A DNA stretch of 64,000 nt from Marsupella aquatica (lineage: Eukaryota; Marchantiophyta). The notes beneath the pieces were generated by a model, which made no database searches, was not told the origin of the DNA, and saw only the letters and a program-made list of their open reading frames with translations. Below, in pieces: positions 10,856 through 22,500 of this stretch. Position numbers and translations under genes: made by a program. Positions within the stretch are counted from its first letter, which is position 1. Each line of letters starts with the position of its first letter. The stretch lies in assembly GCA_973895155.1 (NCBI GenBank), contig OZ316891.1, positions 31,124,001-31,188,000 on the forward strand, written 5' to 3'.

Positions 10856-11728
10856 ATGGAGCCTGGTAAACGTAGAAAGTGTGACCACCCAGCAGTGTTT
10901 ACAGGGGTCAGAGCGATTTTGGTCCATGGCCAGCATGGGTTGACCAAAGTGCATTGGCCAACTGTACAGAAATGATTCTCTGAGCTCCATGGCACTGTAG
11001 TTCAGGACATCACTCCAGAGACTACACATGTTGTTGCAGGGACATGGCTATCAGTGATAAAGAAGTGGTCATGGTCCTACATGAATTCTGCAATTACTAA
11101 GCAAGGCCTAAAAGTAGTTGAGGCCTCTTGGATCACAGATTCCATAGCACATAAGATTGTACAGGATACTGAGCAATATGAGTTGTGGGAGGATGAAGAA
11201 GCTTCTGCATCAGCTTGGGCTGAACAAGAAGTCTGGGAAGCAAAGGCACGGCTTGCTGATCTCCAATATGGACCTGTACTCAACAAAGGACAGAGCTCTA
11301 CAAGGCTGAAGTGTATGTTGGCTGAGGAGACGAAGCAACCAACCCCCATTCTGAAAGGGCTGAGCATGGTATTTGTGGAGGCGGGAATTGGAGAGGTTAA
11401 GTGCAAAGTGTACAAGTCCACAGTGCTTGACCTAGGTGGGACAGTGGAGGAGAATATAACAGAGGACACCACTCATGTCATTACTAAGTCATATCCCAAA
11501 GCCTGCCGCAAGTTTGGGAAGGGAGACATTCGCTTTTATGTCATGTCCCATAATGTGTTTGTGGTTTCATATGCTTGGCTTGTGGAATCAGTAGCAGCTG
11601 GGAAGCGTCAAAACCCAATGGACTATGATCTTTTTGAGGCCTGGCCACGGAAGGGTCAGGATCCTTACAGAGAGGACTATGAGACAACAAGTGAGGAATG
11701 GGTCATTAGCGATTCTGAATCAGAGTGA
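10856..11728 (+). pseudogene. Two-BRCT-domain protein, interrupted by one TGA
   Basis: The frame starts MEPGKRRKCDHPAVFTGVRA. A first BRCT domain runs through VFTGVRAILVHGQHGL, an HGTVVQDITPETTHVV segment and VVEASWITDSI. After an acidic linker, a second BRCT domain runs through LKGLSMVFVEAGIGEVKCK, LGGTVEENITEDTTHVI and VSYAWLVESVAAGK. The tail is acidic. The pattern, especially VEAGIG and GGTV...THV, resembles the single BRCT of DNA polymerase lambda, a phosphoprotein-binding module in end-joining repair. One in-frame TGA at 10973-10975 splits the first domain; the frame is otherwise clean for about 290 codons. It could be a very recent nonsense mutation, or the true start could lie downstream with only the second BRCT made. 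It sits between the PHD and TNP2 genes of CACTA A; no copy was seen in element B. Confidence 0.65.
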
Positions 11729-12212
11729 GGAGTAGTAGCATCAGTTTGGACACAAGTTTTTTTGTATAAATCAGATCATTGAAATAAATGTGATCTTTGA
11801 ACTAATGTACCTTGTTATGGTTGGTGGCAGTTGGGCTTATTTTACTATTGGCGGATTGTTGTTTCCTGCTGCCTGGGGGTGTCATTGTAAACGTACATGC
11901 AGAGGCGGTACATTTGAGGACAGCGGAGGAGGTGGTGACACCCTCCAATATTTAGGAATTTTGTGTCATTCACTTGACAATAGGTACACTACTTGCGAAC
12001 CTGTTTTTTTCTTTTGGGGTGGTTTAGGGTTTGTGAGAATTTAGTACACGTTATGTTAACTCTTTTGGCAGATACAATCAGGGATATATGGAACACAAAT
12101 ACCACCATTAGGCATCCTTGTTCACTGCTGTCCATGACTGCAGAGCTCCCAGCCTGTTACAATGCACCCTGGTCACCACCCTCCCTAGACCCAGCCCAGG
12201 GCACAGGCACTG
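11729..12212 (+). other. TNP2 upstream region and 5' coding remnant, cut by the gypsy insertion
   Basis: The final bases before the LTR continue, across one CACTG copy, into the TNP2 N-terminal segment LPLHHPTRI at 27031. In that frame a stop lies at 12186-12188, and a separate ATG frame (12134) starts MTAELPACYN, so the original first codons or a 5' splice junction cannot be fixed. The rest of the stretch looks like promoter or leader sequence without a gene. Confidence 0.45.
12208..12212. repeat. Target site duplication of the gypsy element, left copy
   Basis: CACTG directly precedes the TGTGACGG start of the 5' LTR and recurs directly after the 3' LTR at 27029-27033. A 5-bp duplication is standard for Ty3/gypsy integrases. 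Confidence 0.95.
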
Positions 12213-12213
12213 T

Positions 12214-12232
12214 GTGACGGGTACCCCGTCAC
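12214..12232. repeat. Palindrome at the LTR tip
   Basis: GTGACGGG-TAC-CCCGTCAC is a perfect 8-bp inverted repeat with a 3-base loop, starting one base inside the LTR end. It recurs at 22955-22973 in the 3' LTR. It could be an integrase recognition feature or a hairpin in the RNA. Confidence 0.85.
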
Positions 12233-12700
12233 GGGAAGTCACACATAACTGGTTGCAAAGGCCGATACCTTGTTAATAGTCAATGTAAATAAGCCATTTT
12301 TTAATTTTTAGTTAATTCCGTCATTATAGGTTGATGATGCCCCAGGTGACTTTATATTCTTTCTCTCATAATAGTTCTAAGATTTGCGGCGACCTAAGTG
12401 GGCAAATATTTTGGGACCTTGAAACTAGCCAGGACCAGCCCCATAGGACTTACCGTTTTGCTTCAAGAGCTATTGTTGAGACCCCCATTGCAAAGTCAGG
12501 AGAGGGGGGGTTTTTTTTAAATAAATCCCTCCTCAGGAGGGCGAGTCCCATTAGTGGCCGTCCGAGAGAAAGAGGGGCTGCCTCGCGAGCCCATAGGGCT
12601 GCGTGCCCGGGCGATTAATGGGGCTCCGCGAGCTGAAGGGGCTGCCTCGCGAGCCCATAGGGCTGCGTGCCCGGGCAATTAATGAGGCTCCGCGAGCTGA

Positions 12701-12950
12701 AGGAGCGCAAGCGAGCGGGGGGGGGGAGTTAAAGGGCCTCCCGTGAGCTGGGAGGATCACGCGAGCGGGGGGGAGTTAAAGGGCCTCCCGCGAGCTGGGA
12801 GGATCACGCGAGCGGGGGGGAGTTAAAGGGCCTCCCGCGAGCTGGGAGGATCACGCGAGCGGGGGGGAGTTAAAGGGCCTCCCGCGAGCTGGGAGGATCA
12901 CGCGAGCGGGGGGGAGTTGAAGGGCCTCCCGCGAGCCGGGAGGAATGGCC
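12701..12950. repeat. 47-bp tandem repeat array in the 5' LTR
   Basis: Four full units begin at 12748, 12795, 12842 and 12889, with partial units on both sides. Each carries CTGGGAGGATCACGCGAGC followed by a G7 run and an AAGGGCCTCCCGCGAG segment, the last of which can pair with the GGGAGG part. Upstream, a related larger duplication repeats GGCTGCCTCGCGAGCCCATA at about 12578 and 12641. Confidence 0.9.
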
Positions 12951-13367
12951 GCGCGCCCTGCATAGGGCCGCGCGCAGGAGGACGCAAGGGTAAGGCCCGA
13001 GAAATGGGCCGGGGCGCATGGCGAAGGCGCCAGGAGTTTTTTCGGTTCTATTTTTTTTTCCTTCCTTTTTCTTTCCCTCTTCCTTTTGCACGACCCTCTC
13101 ATTGCCGAAAGCAAAAACGGGGTTCTTCTCTCTCTTGCCGGAAGCTCTCTCCAGATTCTAATTATTTTTGAAGCTCTCTCTTTCATGGTGGATTAGTGGG
13201 GCTTGCTGGCGTCATTCTTCCAGGCATTAGTGGCGGCCGCACGGAGTAGTGACGGGAAATTGAGAGAATTTAAGTGATCGGGCTACGGGGGCTGTTTCGG
13301 GCCAGGGAATTGACATTGCCACGGGTGACGGGATTGGTGATTGAGAAATTGATTTCGGGATGCATGG

Positions 13368-15224
13368 ATGCTAGATCAACCAGAGTTTAGTGCGTCACGC
13401 ATTCGGAGATACAAGGCTGCTTACCGTGACTACGTGGAGACTCGGATTACACGGGAAAGGGAAGAGAGAGAAGTTATGATGAGCACGGGATTGGCAGCGG
13501 GTTCCTCACCGGTGGGTAGGAAGATTTTTCGTCGAATTTATCCCAAGACCTCCACCAAGGTGATGGAGGATTGTCGGAACATTTTCCAAGCCACCGGGCT
13601 TACAGAATTCATGAAGGTGGAGATTACCATCCCTTCAGGGAAGAGCTGGGACATTGAGGCCGGGATGGAGTTCCGAACGGAGGGAATCTACTTTGAATGT
13701 CTCAAACGTGTAGTGCCCCATGTGGAGTTGGCTAAGCTATTGTTTCTTGAGAATCAGAAATTCTCATTCACACCTCGGAATATCAGGGGAGAACTCACGT
13801 TGAAAATGGTGGCCACTTGGGTGACCAATCCTACCTCCACCACCGCCATCCCTCTTTCTGCTGTCAAGGATGTTGAGTATAAGGGCTTCCTGGCCAAGGT
13901 GCATCAACGGGTTCTTGGCAACGTGCAATCCGGAGTGCTGAATGAGGAGCATTTCGTGGTAGCTATGGACATCAAGAACTACCCAGCCCATGTGTACGGA
14001 TGGTGGTGCTACGGATTGAAGAAGCTATTGGCCGCTGAGCCCGGGAGTGTGAAACCAGGTGGGGCTGTACATTTGATGGGGTCATTTGTATTGGCCAGGG
14101 CAGAAGGGTTGATTGGTTCTCCGGGGCATGAAGACACGGGATCATCTCTCACCACGGAGATCCGGAGTATTGCCACTACCGTTTTAGGGAAGCTCACGGA
14201 GGAATCATTGTCTGCTGGTGGGGAGGATAATAGAGAAGAAGAGAACCAGGAGGATGATTGCACATTGGAGTGGCTTGAATCACTCGTGGGAGATCCGAAA
14301 CAGCCTCTGGAATACAACATTCCGGATGTTTACTTGGCAGAGCTACGGGATTTCAGAGAGGGAGTCCACGAGGGACTCAAGCTAGTCCACGCATTGAGGG
14401 AGTCTCTCAAGCACGCCACAGTCAAAGTAGAGACGTTAGAGCAGAGCATCCTGTCACTGAAGGAGGTGATCAAGACCAAGGAGCAGACCATTCATGAGAA
14501 GGTCAGGCACATCAATGCAGCTCACGTAGAGATCACCAACTTGAAGGGAGCTTTGTCCACCAAGGCCAAGGAAGCAGAAGAAGTAGGAGCGTTGAGGCAA
14601 GCATTGGCCAAAGAGAAGCAAAATTCTGGAGAAGTGATGGAGTGGAGGAACCAGGTGGGAGCACTACGGAGTCAGGTGGCAGCCTTTGAGACACGAGCGA
14701 AGAGAAGTGAGGCCCTGAGTCTAGGGAAACGGAAGAGTCCCGGCACACCTGGCTCCACACTTTCCCCGGATGTGATCTCCCAAGCTATCGAGATGGTGGT
14801 GAAGGAGGTTAGTGGGAAGTATGGACCCTTGTTGGATGGAGCCAAGAAGAGTCAGGAGAAGAGTAAGAGCTTGGAGAAGAAGCTCCGGGAGGTACGGAAA
14901 TCGTTACGGGAGGCTCAGGTCAGTACGGGGATGCCACCCAGGTCTGTCACCCCCGGGACTCCCATGGCCACGGGGCAAGTTCTACCGTTGGAGTTGCGGT
15001 CCGGAGAAGAGGCTACCCTCTGGAAGGACACAATTGGTGAGGGGTACATCAAGGCGTGGCAGGCCTTGGCTGCTTTGAGGAAGCGCGGGAGCAGCAGCAC
15101 TAAGAGTACTCCGTCGAAGAAGAAGAAAAGTACGGTGGCACTCACTCCCGTGAGTGATGAGGAGGAGGACCACTCACGGGGCACAAGTCCGGGCACCGAG
15201 AGCGAAGAAGAAGAGGAGGATTAG
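13368..15224 (+). CDS. LTR-internal ORF, 618-residue coiled-coil protein (5' LTR copy)
   Basis: I do not recognise this protein. It starts MLDQPEFSASRIRRYKAAYR. Residues 1-270 look globular (GLTEFMKVEITIPSGKSW, HFVVAMDIKNYP and VHLMGSFVLARAEGL segments). Residues 280-300 are acidic, about 335-450 are heptad-like coiled coil, and the C-terminus has SLGKRKSPG and SKKKKSTV basic patches that could be nuclear signals, ending in an acidic tail. The N-terminal part recalls, weakly, the globular domain of extra ORFs in Athila-type elements, but I cannot confirm this. It is not gag, pol or a typical env; no signal peptide or membrane segment is visible. Being in the LTR, it is present twice with the same protein sequence. 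Whether it is in U3 or in the transcribed leader decides how it would be expressed. Confidence 0.75.
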   Translation: MLDQPEFSASRIRRYKAAYRDYVETRITREREEREVMMSTGLAAGSSPVGRKIFRRIYPKTSTKVMEDCRNIFQATGLTEFMKVEITIPSGKSWDIEAGMEFRTEGIYFECLKRVVPHVELAKLLFLENQKFSFTPRNIRGELTLKMVATWVTNPTSTTAIPLSAVKDVEYKGFLAKVHQRVLGNVQSGVLNEEHFVVAMDIKNYPAHVYGWWCYGLKKLLAAEPGSVKPGGAVHLMGSFVLARAEGLIGSPGHEDTGSSLTTEIRSIATTVLGKLTEESLSAGGEDNREEENQEDDCTLEWLESLVGDPKQPLEYNIPDVYLAELRDFREGVHEGLKLVHALRESLKHATVKVETLEQSILSLKEVIKTKEQTIHEKVRHINAAHVEITNLKGALSTKAKEAEEVGALRQALAKEKQNSGEVMEWRNQVGALRSQVAAFETRAKRSEALSLGKRKSPGTPGSTLSPDVISQAIEMVVKEVSGKYGPLLDGAKKSQEKSKSLEKKLREVRKSLREAQVSTGMPPRSVTPGTPMATGQVLPLELRSGEEATLWKDTIGEGYIKAWQALAALRKRGSSSTKSTPSKKKKSTVALTPVSDEEEDHSRGTSPGTESEEEEED

Positions 15225-16335
15225 ATAGGCGTACGGACGTGGGTGTACGGCCTCCAGATTTCCAACATTTTAGTGGGGGGTCACTCATGGGCTTGTTGGG
15301 ATGAGCTCGCGGAGCTGATTCCAACAAGAGGCGGCGCTCCTCAAACGGAGCCAGGATGAGCAAGTTATGGCCTGGAGAACTTATGTTTTTGCGGTACGGA
15401 AACGGCCATAACTCAGGCGTCTGAAGTCCGTTGAGGGAGCGACTTAGTGATTCGGAAGCAGGAAAAGAAGAGCTATCCAGGGGTGAGCTCAGGTGTGCAC
15501 TTGGAAGGGCACCTAGTTTCGGCCATTTTGGGGTGCCTCTCACTTTCAGGGTTCACGTGTACTGTTGGGGCGCCGTCGAAGGCACCGTCGGCCCCCTTGT
15601 TTTGGGTTTAGGGTTTTAGCAGCATGTGTGTGCCGCATGCTCCTCTTCAGTTTAAGGATTTCTCTTAGTGCAAGGTTTTAGCGGCGCCGCTAGGGTAGCC
15701 GCCACCGTTGTGACCCTGTGAGGGGTGCTTTGGTGTGATTTTTCAGTATTTAGGGGGATAGCCCCGAAGTAGTTAGGGGGACTCAGTGTGAAGTTAGCAA
15801 GGAGGGATAGAGTGGAGCCTGAGGAGTTTGAAAGCGTGTTCAGAGTAGTGAGGGGGAGCCATACTCATTGTCCGGAGAGGCAGGAGTTGAGTAGACGGCA
15901 GGAGGCCGGGTTACTCATGCAATGTGTATCGTTTTTCCCAAGAGATATGGATCTGTACATTTGACTTGATGGGCTTTTGTTGTGTGTTCCTTCTCCCTTT
16001 TTCGCTTTCCGAATTGTGTTCTCCCGTTCTATGATTTGAAGAAACTTGCTTGGTTTGAGTCGGCCTTGTGAGTAGGGGTGGTGACAGCACTCTTTGGGTG
16101 ACTCCGAGTGAAGGTGTAGTGGGGTAGTCGGCAGGACTTGATCAAAAGCTGTGGGGTGAGGGTAGTCGGTAGACTTGATCAAAACCTACATTTCCGGGAG
16201 CGGAAACCAAAATACTCATCCTGGTGTGAAAAGAATCCAAATAGCGTCCCTCCACGACCCCGTAATACGATACCAACGGTTTAAGCGAAGAAAAGTGCGG
16301 TTTGCACGTATTAACCGTTGGAGAGGCAAGTGACA
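15225..16335. other. Non-coding 3' third of the 5' LTR
   Basis: I see no gene. Features are a TTTGGGTTTAGGGTTTTAGC telomere-like string near 15600 and a direct repeat of GTAGTCGG...GACTTGATCAAAA at about 16125 and 16162. The same sequence recurs at 25918-27028. Confidence 0.6.
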
Positions 16336-16355
16336 TAAGTGTGGTCTTTTGTTTT

Positions 16356-16373
16356 TGGCGCCGCTGCCGGGGA
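16356..16373 (+). promoter_or_regulatory. Primer binding site, tRNA-Asp type
   Basis: TGGCGCCGCTGCCGGGGA matches the usual plant TGGCGCC-TTGCCGGGGA primer site for tRNA-Asp with one or two differences. It begins 20 bases after the LTR end, an offset larger than in most elements but seen in some plant Athila/Tat-like families. Confidence 0.8.
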
Positions 16374-16590
16374 ATCCTTCTTCTTGTTTGACGACACGAA
16401 GGAGGGGAGCTACGTCTATTGGGAGTTCAAACCTATCAACCACAACGCAACTTGCGACGGTTGATACATGAGAAGTTTGTTGGTTACTTTGTTATTGTAC
16501 GTCAACCACAACGCATCGTGCGACGGTTGATGTTTACAAATATTGCTTTCTGAGACATTGGTGTAAGTTTGGAATGCAGGTCTCAATGGG
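16374..16590. other. Leader between primer site and gag-pol
   Basis: A 30-bp block (CAACCACAACGCA, then TGCGACGGTTGAT) occurs twice, at about 16437 and 16503, as an imperfect direct repeat. The two parts of each block also pair partly, so each could form a hairpin upstream of the gag start, perhaps a packaging or translation signal. Confidence 0.5.
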
Positions 16591-19500
16591 ATGCCGAGAG
16601 GGAGAAGGGGAGGTAGAGGAAGTCCCCAACACACACGTACCCCAAGATCAGAGCTAGAAGGGGGGCCCTCTTGGATTGGGACCAGACGACGAGTTGCTGC
16701 CGAAGAACGCTTACGGCTTGCAGAAGAGAGGAGGTTGCCACTGGTGCTGGAAGAACAAGTTGGTGTGCAACAGGAAGAGGCTCAACGTAATGAGGCCATA
16801 TGCCCAGACGAAGAGCCAGACATAGATCACGAGCGAGAAGAAGGAGAGCCCTTTGTGTTGGTGCAGTCTGAGTTACAAAATCTGATCCCAGAGCTCACTG
16901 CATTGCCACAAATCATCTCACACCTATCATCGGTGCTGTTACCGGTGGCCCAACAAGCGCCATTACCACCTGTGTTGATACAGGCACCGGCTGCACCGAT
17001 GGCAGCTGCACAACGTACCCGTGTTCAGTACGTACCCTTCAAGGGGAGACCAAAGGATGATCCAGACGAATGGATTGAGGAGTTTGAAGGGATTGCCGAA
17101 GCTAATGGGGAGTCTGCACATAAGCTCACTATCATTCCTGGAATGATGAGAGGGGAGGCAGGTCCATGGTTCATTTCGTTGTTGGCCAACGTGAAAGCTG
17201 ATTGGGCTCTGTTCAAGCAAGCCTTCTTGAAGGAGTTCAGATCCATAGGAGTGGAGGCCACCTCACTATTAAAGGTGGGCCAACTCAGGATGAAGAAGAA
17301 GGAGTCATTACGGAGGTTTTTGCAAAGGTTCCAAAAGCTGGTACGTCGGATCCAAGCCCGTACCGATGATGCTATGCGTCAAGCCTGGTTTGTGGCTGCC
17401 CTACCAAGCAAGATGGGGTTCTTTGTACGTCAAGCCAAGCCAACCACATTGGCTGAAGCTATTGCAGCAGCGGAGTCATACACCGCAGCTGATGCCACAA
17501 GCAAGCGTTGCCGAAGAAAGAAGCTGGAGCCGGTTGACAGTTCCTCCAGTGAGGAGTCGAGTGGATCTGATTCAGATAGTAGTGATGAATCTGAGGATTC
17601 TGAGAGTACTACAGAGTCAGACACTACGGAGTCAGAAGCTGAAAGACGAAGGAGGAAGAAGAAGAAGTTGTCAAAGAAAGTCAAGAAGTCCTCTCACCGT
17701 GAAGTGATACTACCCACGGTGGCCGTTACACCATTGTCTACGGCAAGACGCCTGAAGGAGCAAGAGGCCAGATATGATGAGCTGACGGAGCAAATGAAAG
17801 CGTTGAAAGTACATTTTGCCGGACTCAAACCTGAGAGGAGAAAAGTTCCGGTGGAGAGAGCCAATGTGTGGTGCACCAAGTGCATGAAGTTTGGTCATGC
17901 CCCGAAGGAGTGCCCAGCGGGAGAACCAGCCAAGGTTTTCCAAGTACGGGAGGAGGATGTTGAGGGGGCAAGCTACTCAAATCCTTCATATGCAGCGGAA
18001 GGGCCAATAGAGTACTTCATGGAGGAGCCACCAGAGGCCAACGTGTATAGTGTACAACCTCTCAACCCGGGACCACGGAGCATTCATGGAGTTTCAACAA
18101 ACGCCGGAGCACCCGCATACTCCAACTATCCCAACGCTAACCCAGGGAATCGACCACCGTACCCTGGAGTGAGGAAGATCCCTATTTGTTACAATTGTAG
18201 AGTGGCGGGCCACTACGCTAATGTGTGCCCAGAGCCCACCCGTCAAGGCAATGGAGATTTTGCCCGGCTGTGTCAACTATGCAAGGGGGAGGGTCATCTT
18301 GCACCACACTGCCCAACCTTGGAGGCGTTCAAGGCTCAACCGATTGGGGCACAAGAGAAGAAGGGGCCGCCACCTCCTCTGAAAGAAGCTAGCGTCAACT
18401 TTCTCACCACGGAAGCAGTCGACACCCCTCTAATCACTAGAAGAGAAGAAACCGTAGTGAACATTCCCAAGCAAAGGATGACCACCATAACGGAGGAGGT
18501 GGTACCGCTAGTCGTTGTAGTATCTCCAGTTGTTGAGATACCGGTGGTTGTTGTTGCAACATCTACGGAAGTTGAAGTTGCTAACCCCTCACCCCCAAGT
18601 CATGAGTGGACTCATGCTGAGAATCTACCGGAGGAAGACAGCGACGAGGAGAGAAGGCATTACTCTTGTTACCGAGTCTCCACTCGATCCGGCAAAAAGA
18701 AGGGCAAGTCCGAGCTCAAGCAGAAGTACAAGGAGGTGCATCAAGCTTCCACATCGGGTACCTCACACGAACCGGAGGTGCCACCCATGGAGGATAGTGA
18801 CTTTGATCGGGACAACCCCAAGTTGTTCTATCCGAAGGTGGGAGAAGAGGTACGTAAGCAGTTGGAGGAGCTAGAAGCACAAGCCATGCAAGCGGCCATT
18901 GACAAAGACATGGAGGAGGCAAAGGCCAGAAAGAAAGCGGAGGAGAGGGTTGTTCGTTGGAAACCGGGAGAAGAGGTCATCCCACCCATACCTCCTGCAA
19001 CCGCGTACAACATTGCTCAAGACATTCTGGATTGCCCAGTCAGTGCCACAATTGGTCAACTATTACGGGATAGCTCCCTATACCGTCGCCAAGTCAAGGA
19101 GATTCTCATGAGGAGGAGACGTAGAAGAAGGTTACCCAAAGTTGGGGCTGACCCCATACAAGTCAACTGGGTCACGGAGGATTTGGGTGCCCCAGAACTC
19201 ACGGTGGACATCAATGGATGTGCAATACGGTTTGTACCGGTGGACGGGGGCTCGGGAGTCAACATCATGACTGAGGAGACGGCAAACCGGTTGGGGTATA
19301 CAGAGTTAGAACCACCGGCACGTGCCATGAGGTTGGCTGATGGTGCACGGGTGGTGCCGTTGGGGTGTCTCACCAAGATTCCAACAATGATTGGGGGAAA
19401 ATCTTTCCCCCTCAACTATTTGGTGATGCGACCCGTTCGGCCGTACGGTTTTCCCATTTTAATTGGCAGGCCATGGTTGTATGTGGCCAAGGTCACAAGT

Positions 19501-22500
19501 GATTGGGGCAAACGGCAGTTTCGGTTTGGTATCCCCACTATCACTATTCCATGGTCAGCGGAGTCACCTCACGGGGAGACTACGACTATGGAGGAGGAAT
19601 ATGATTCAGAGGTCACCTCAGATGAAGACGAGGATGAAGTATACATGGTGAAACTGATTTCTCACCTCACGGAGGAAGATGTTTTTGGCCCCGGAGTTGC
19701 TACTCAAGAGCATGCAGTAGAGGAATCAGTTAGCCAAGTGCACGCTGTTCTAGAAGAGATGGAAGACGAGCGAAGCAAAATTGTGGAGGCTGAACCTCTA
19801 GAGATTCATGATAGGGAGGCAGAGGATCACCCCGAGGAGGTGGAAATGCAAGCCCACACGATCATGTTTGATGATGAGCAAAGAGAGCAGTTTTTGAATG
19901 ACATCCTGGATGATGACTTTAGAGAGGAGCTATTGTCACATTACAAAGAATCTGACGTTGAAGAAATAATGGCCCATGTGACAAAGGATCCACCTCCATC
20001 CCGACCAGACCAGGAGGAGAGTGATGCACCGGTGTATGGAGGGATGAGGCTCGCACGGTTGGAAGAAACCTTTGATGAGGAGACACGCAACAAGTTGGAC
20101 GTGATCAGGCCGGAGCAGTACACAAAGGTGGAAGTGGGTGAGGGCAAGACACTCAACATTGGTAGTAAGTTGGATGCTACGGAGCAACGCACGATTCAGG
20201 AATTGTTGAAAGAGTACCAAGACGTATTTGCGTGGAGCCACCAAGATTTGAAAGGAGTGCCACCTGAGTTTGGTGAGCACAGCATTGACCTGATGTCAGG
20301 AGCACGACATGTGAGGCAACGCCAATACCGCCTCAACCCCAAATACTCACTCATGGTGAAGGAGGAGATTGACCGTTTGTTGGATGCAGGATTCATTTAT
20401 CCGGTCATGCATAGTGAGTGGGTGTCACCCATCGTAATCGTGCCCAAGAAAAAGGGGCCAGACGGGAAGGTGAAAATACGGGTGTGCCAAGATTTTCGAA
20501 AGTTGAATGATGCGACCAAGAAGGATCACTACCCGCTACCGTTCACGGATATCGTGTTGGACATGGTAGCAGGTTGGGAGATATACAGCTTCTTGGATGG
20601 CTACTCTGGGTACAACCAAATCTGGATACGGGAGGAGGACCAACTCAAGACGACTTTCACAACAGAGTGGGGGATTTTTGCATTCCGGAGAATGCCTTTT
20701 GGGTTGTGCAATGCCCCTGGCATGTTCCAACGGCTCATGATGAATATATTTCATGACTTTTTACGCAGGTTCTTGGAGATCTTTATTGATGACTTTGCTG
20801 TCTACGGCAAACGAGTCAAGCATCCGGAACACTTACGGTTGACTTTTCAGCGGTGCCGGGAGACTTGCCTGAAGCTGCATCCGGAGAAATGTTTCTTTGG
20901 AATTGAGGAGGGAATCCTATTGGGCCACAAAGTGTCTGCACGAGGGATTGAAGTTGATCGTGAGAAGGTCGCCGTGTGGGTAGCAGTCTCATTTCCCAAG
21001 AATGTGAAGGAAGTGAGAGGGTTCTTGGGGTGTGTTGGCTACTACCGACGCTTCATCAAAGACTTTGCCAAGGTAGCCATGCCACTCACTTCCATGTTGA
21101 AAAAAGGAAGTGAGTTTGAACCTACTCCTTCCCGTCAGGCTGCTTTTGATGAATTGAAGAAACGATTGCTAGAGGCCCCCGTGCTCATTACGCCCAATTG
21201 GAATAAGGAATTCCATGTTTACGTAGACGTATCAGGATTTTGCATCGGTGCCGTTTTGAGTCAGTTAGATGATGATGGAAGAGACCATCCCATCTACTTT
21301 GCCAGTAGGCAGTTGGCCCCGGCAGAGAAAAACTACTCACCCACCGATAGGGAGGCACTTGGTATCATCTACGCTTGTAAGAAGTATCGTCATTATTTGT
21401 TGGGGTACAAGGTTGTGTTCCACACGGATCACAACAGCTTGAAATACATGGTCAACAAGCCAGATCTGTCCGGGAGAATTGCACGTTGGGTTTTGTTGCT
21501 ACAAGAGTTCAACTATGAGGTGAGAGTAAGATCGGGGAAGAGTCATAGCAATGCAGACTTCTTCTCCCGTATTGAGGGAGCATCTGACTCCCAGGAGATT
21601 GATGATCGGTTCCCGGATGAGGAAGTGTTCAGCGTGAATACAGAGGCCACTACTTGGTATGGAGAAATTTTGGAATTTCTCCGCACGGCTAGAGTTCCCT
21701 CACGTTTGGGCCCGGAGAGAGCAGCAGTGTTTTTGCGTAAGACAGGTCCCTACTTGCTTGTGAAGGGAGTACTTCACAAGTACGGCATGGATGGCCGACT
21801 TCGTCGTTGTTTGGAGGAAGCGGAGATACGTACAGTCATGGCAGCATTACATGAGGAGGAAGCTGGTGGCCACTTTGCACGGGAGACCACCGCAAGGAAA
21901 ATACTAGATGCTGGATATTGGTGGCCAACTCTCTTTCGGGATGTACACCGGTACATCCAGCGATGTGATCCGTGCCAGCGTCAAGGCAAACCAGGGCCCT
22001 CCTCACGACACCCATTGGTGCCCATACTTCCTCTTGCACCCTTTGAGAAGTGGGGGGTGGACTTCATTGGCCCTTTCACTCCCATCACACGAAGAGGGAG
22101 GAAGCGCTACATCATTCTTGCAACGGACTATGCCACCAAGTGGGTGGAGGCCCGAGCTACTGCCAAGGATGATGCCAACACCACGGCACGTTTTTTGTAT
22201 GAGCAGATTTTTACACGATTTGGTCCACCATTGGAGTTGGTAAGTGACAGGGGTACTCACTTCCTCAATCATACGATTGAACGTTTGACGGAGAACTACT
22301 TGATCTCACATAGGAAGACCACTCCGTACCACCCTCGAGCCAACGGGCTCACTGAGAGAGCCAACGGGATCATGGGCAAGATCCTCAACAAAACGGTATC
22401 CGCTCACAAGACCGATTGGGATTTGAAGTTGTTGGCTGCCACTTACGCTTACAACCTGGCTCACAAGACTACCACGGGCCACAGCCCCTATTTCCTTGTG

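Larger units (their letters stand above)
12213..16335 (+). repeat. 5' LTR (4123 bp)
   Basis: This LTR is unusually long because it contains a 618-codon reading frame. Upstream of that frame it holds G/C-rich tandem repeats, followed by a pyrimidine tract; a TTTAAATAAATCC string near 12517 is the best TATA candidate I see. About 1.1 kb of non-coding sequence follows the frame. Compared with the 3' LTR it has one extra 47-bp unit. Confidence 0.95.

Noticed and set aside
11985-11996. CACTACTTGCG as a possible CACTA left end before TNP2
   Set aside because: No matching inverted end was found; the CACTAG ends at 1757 and 35430 with ACG flanks are far better.
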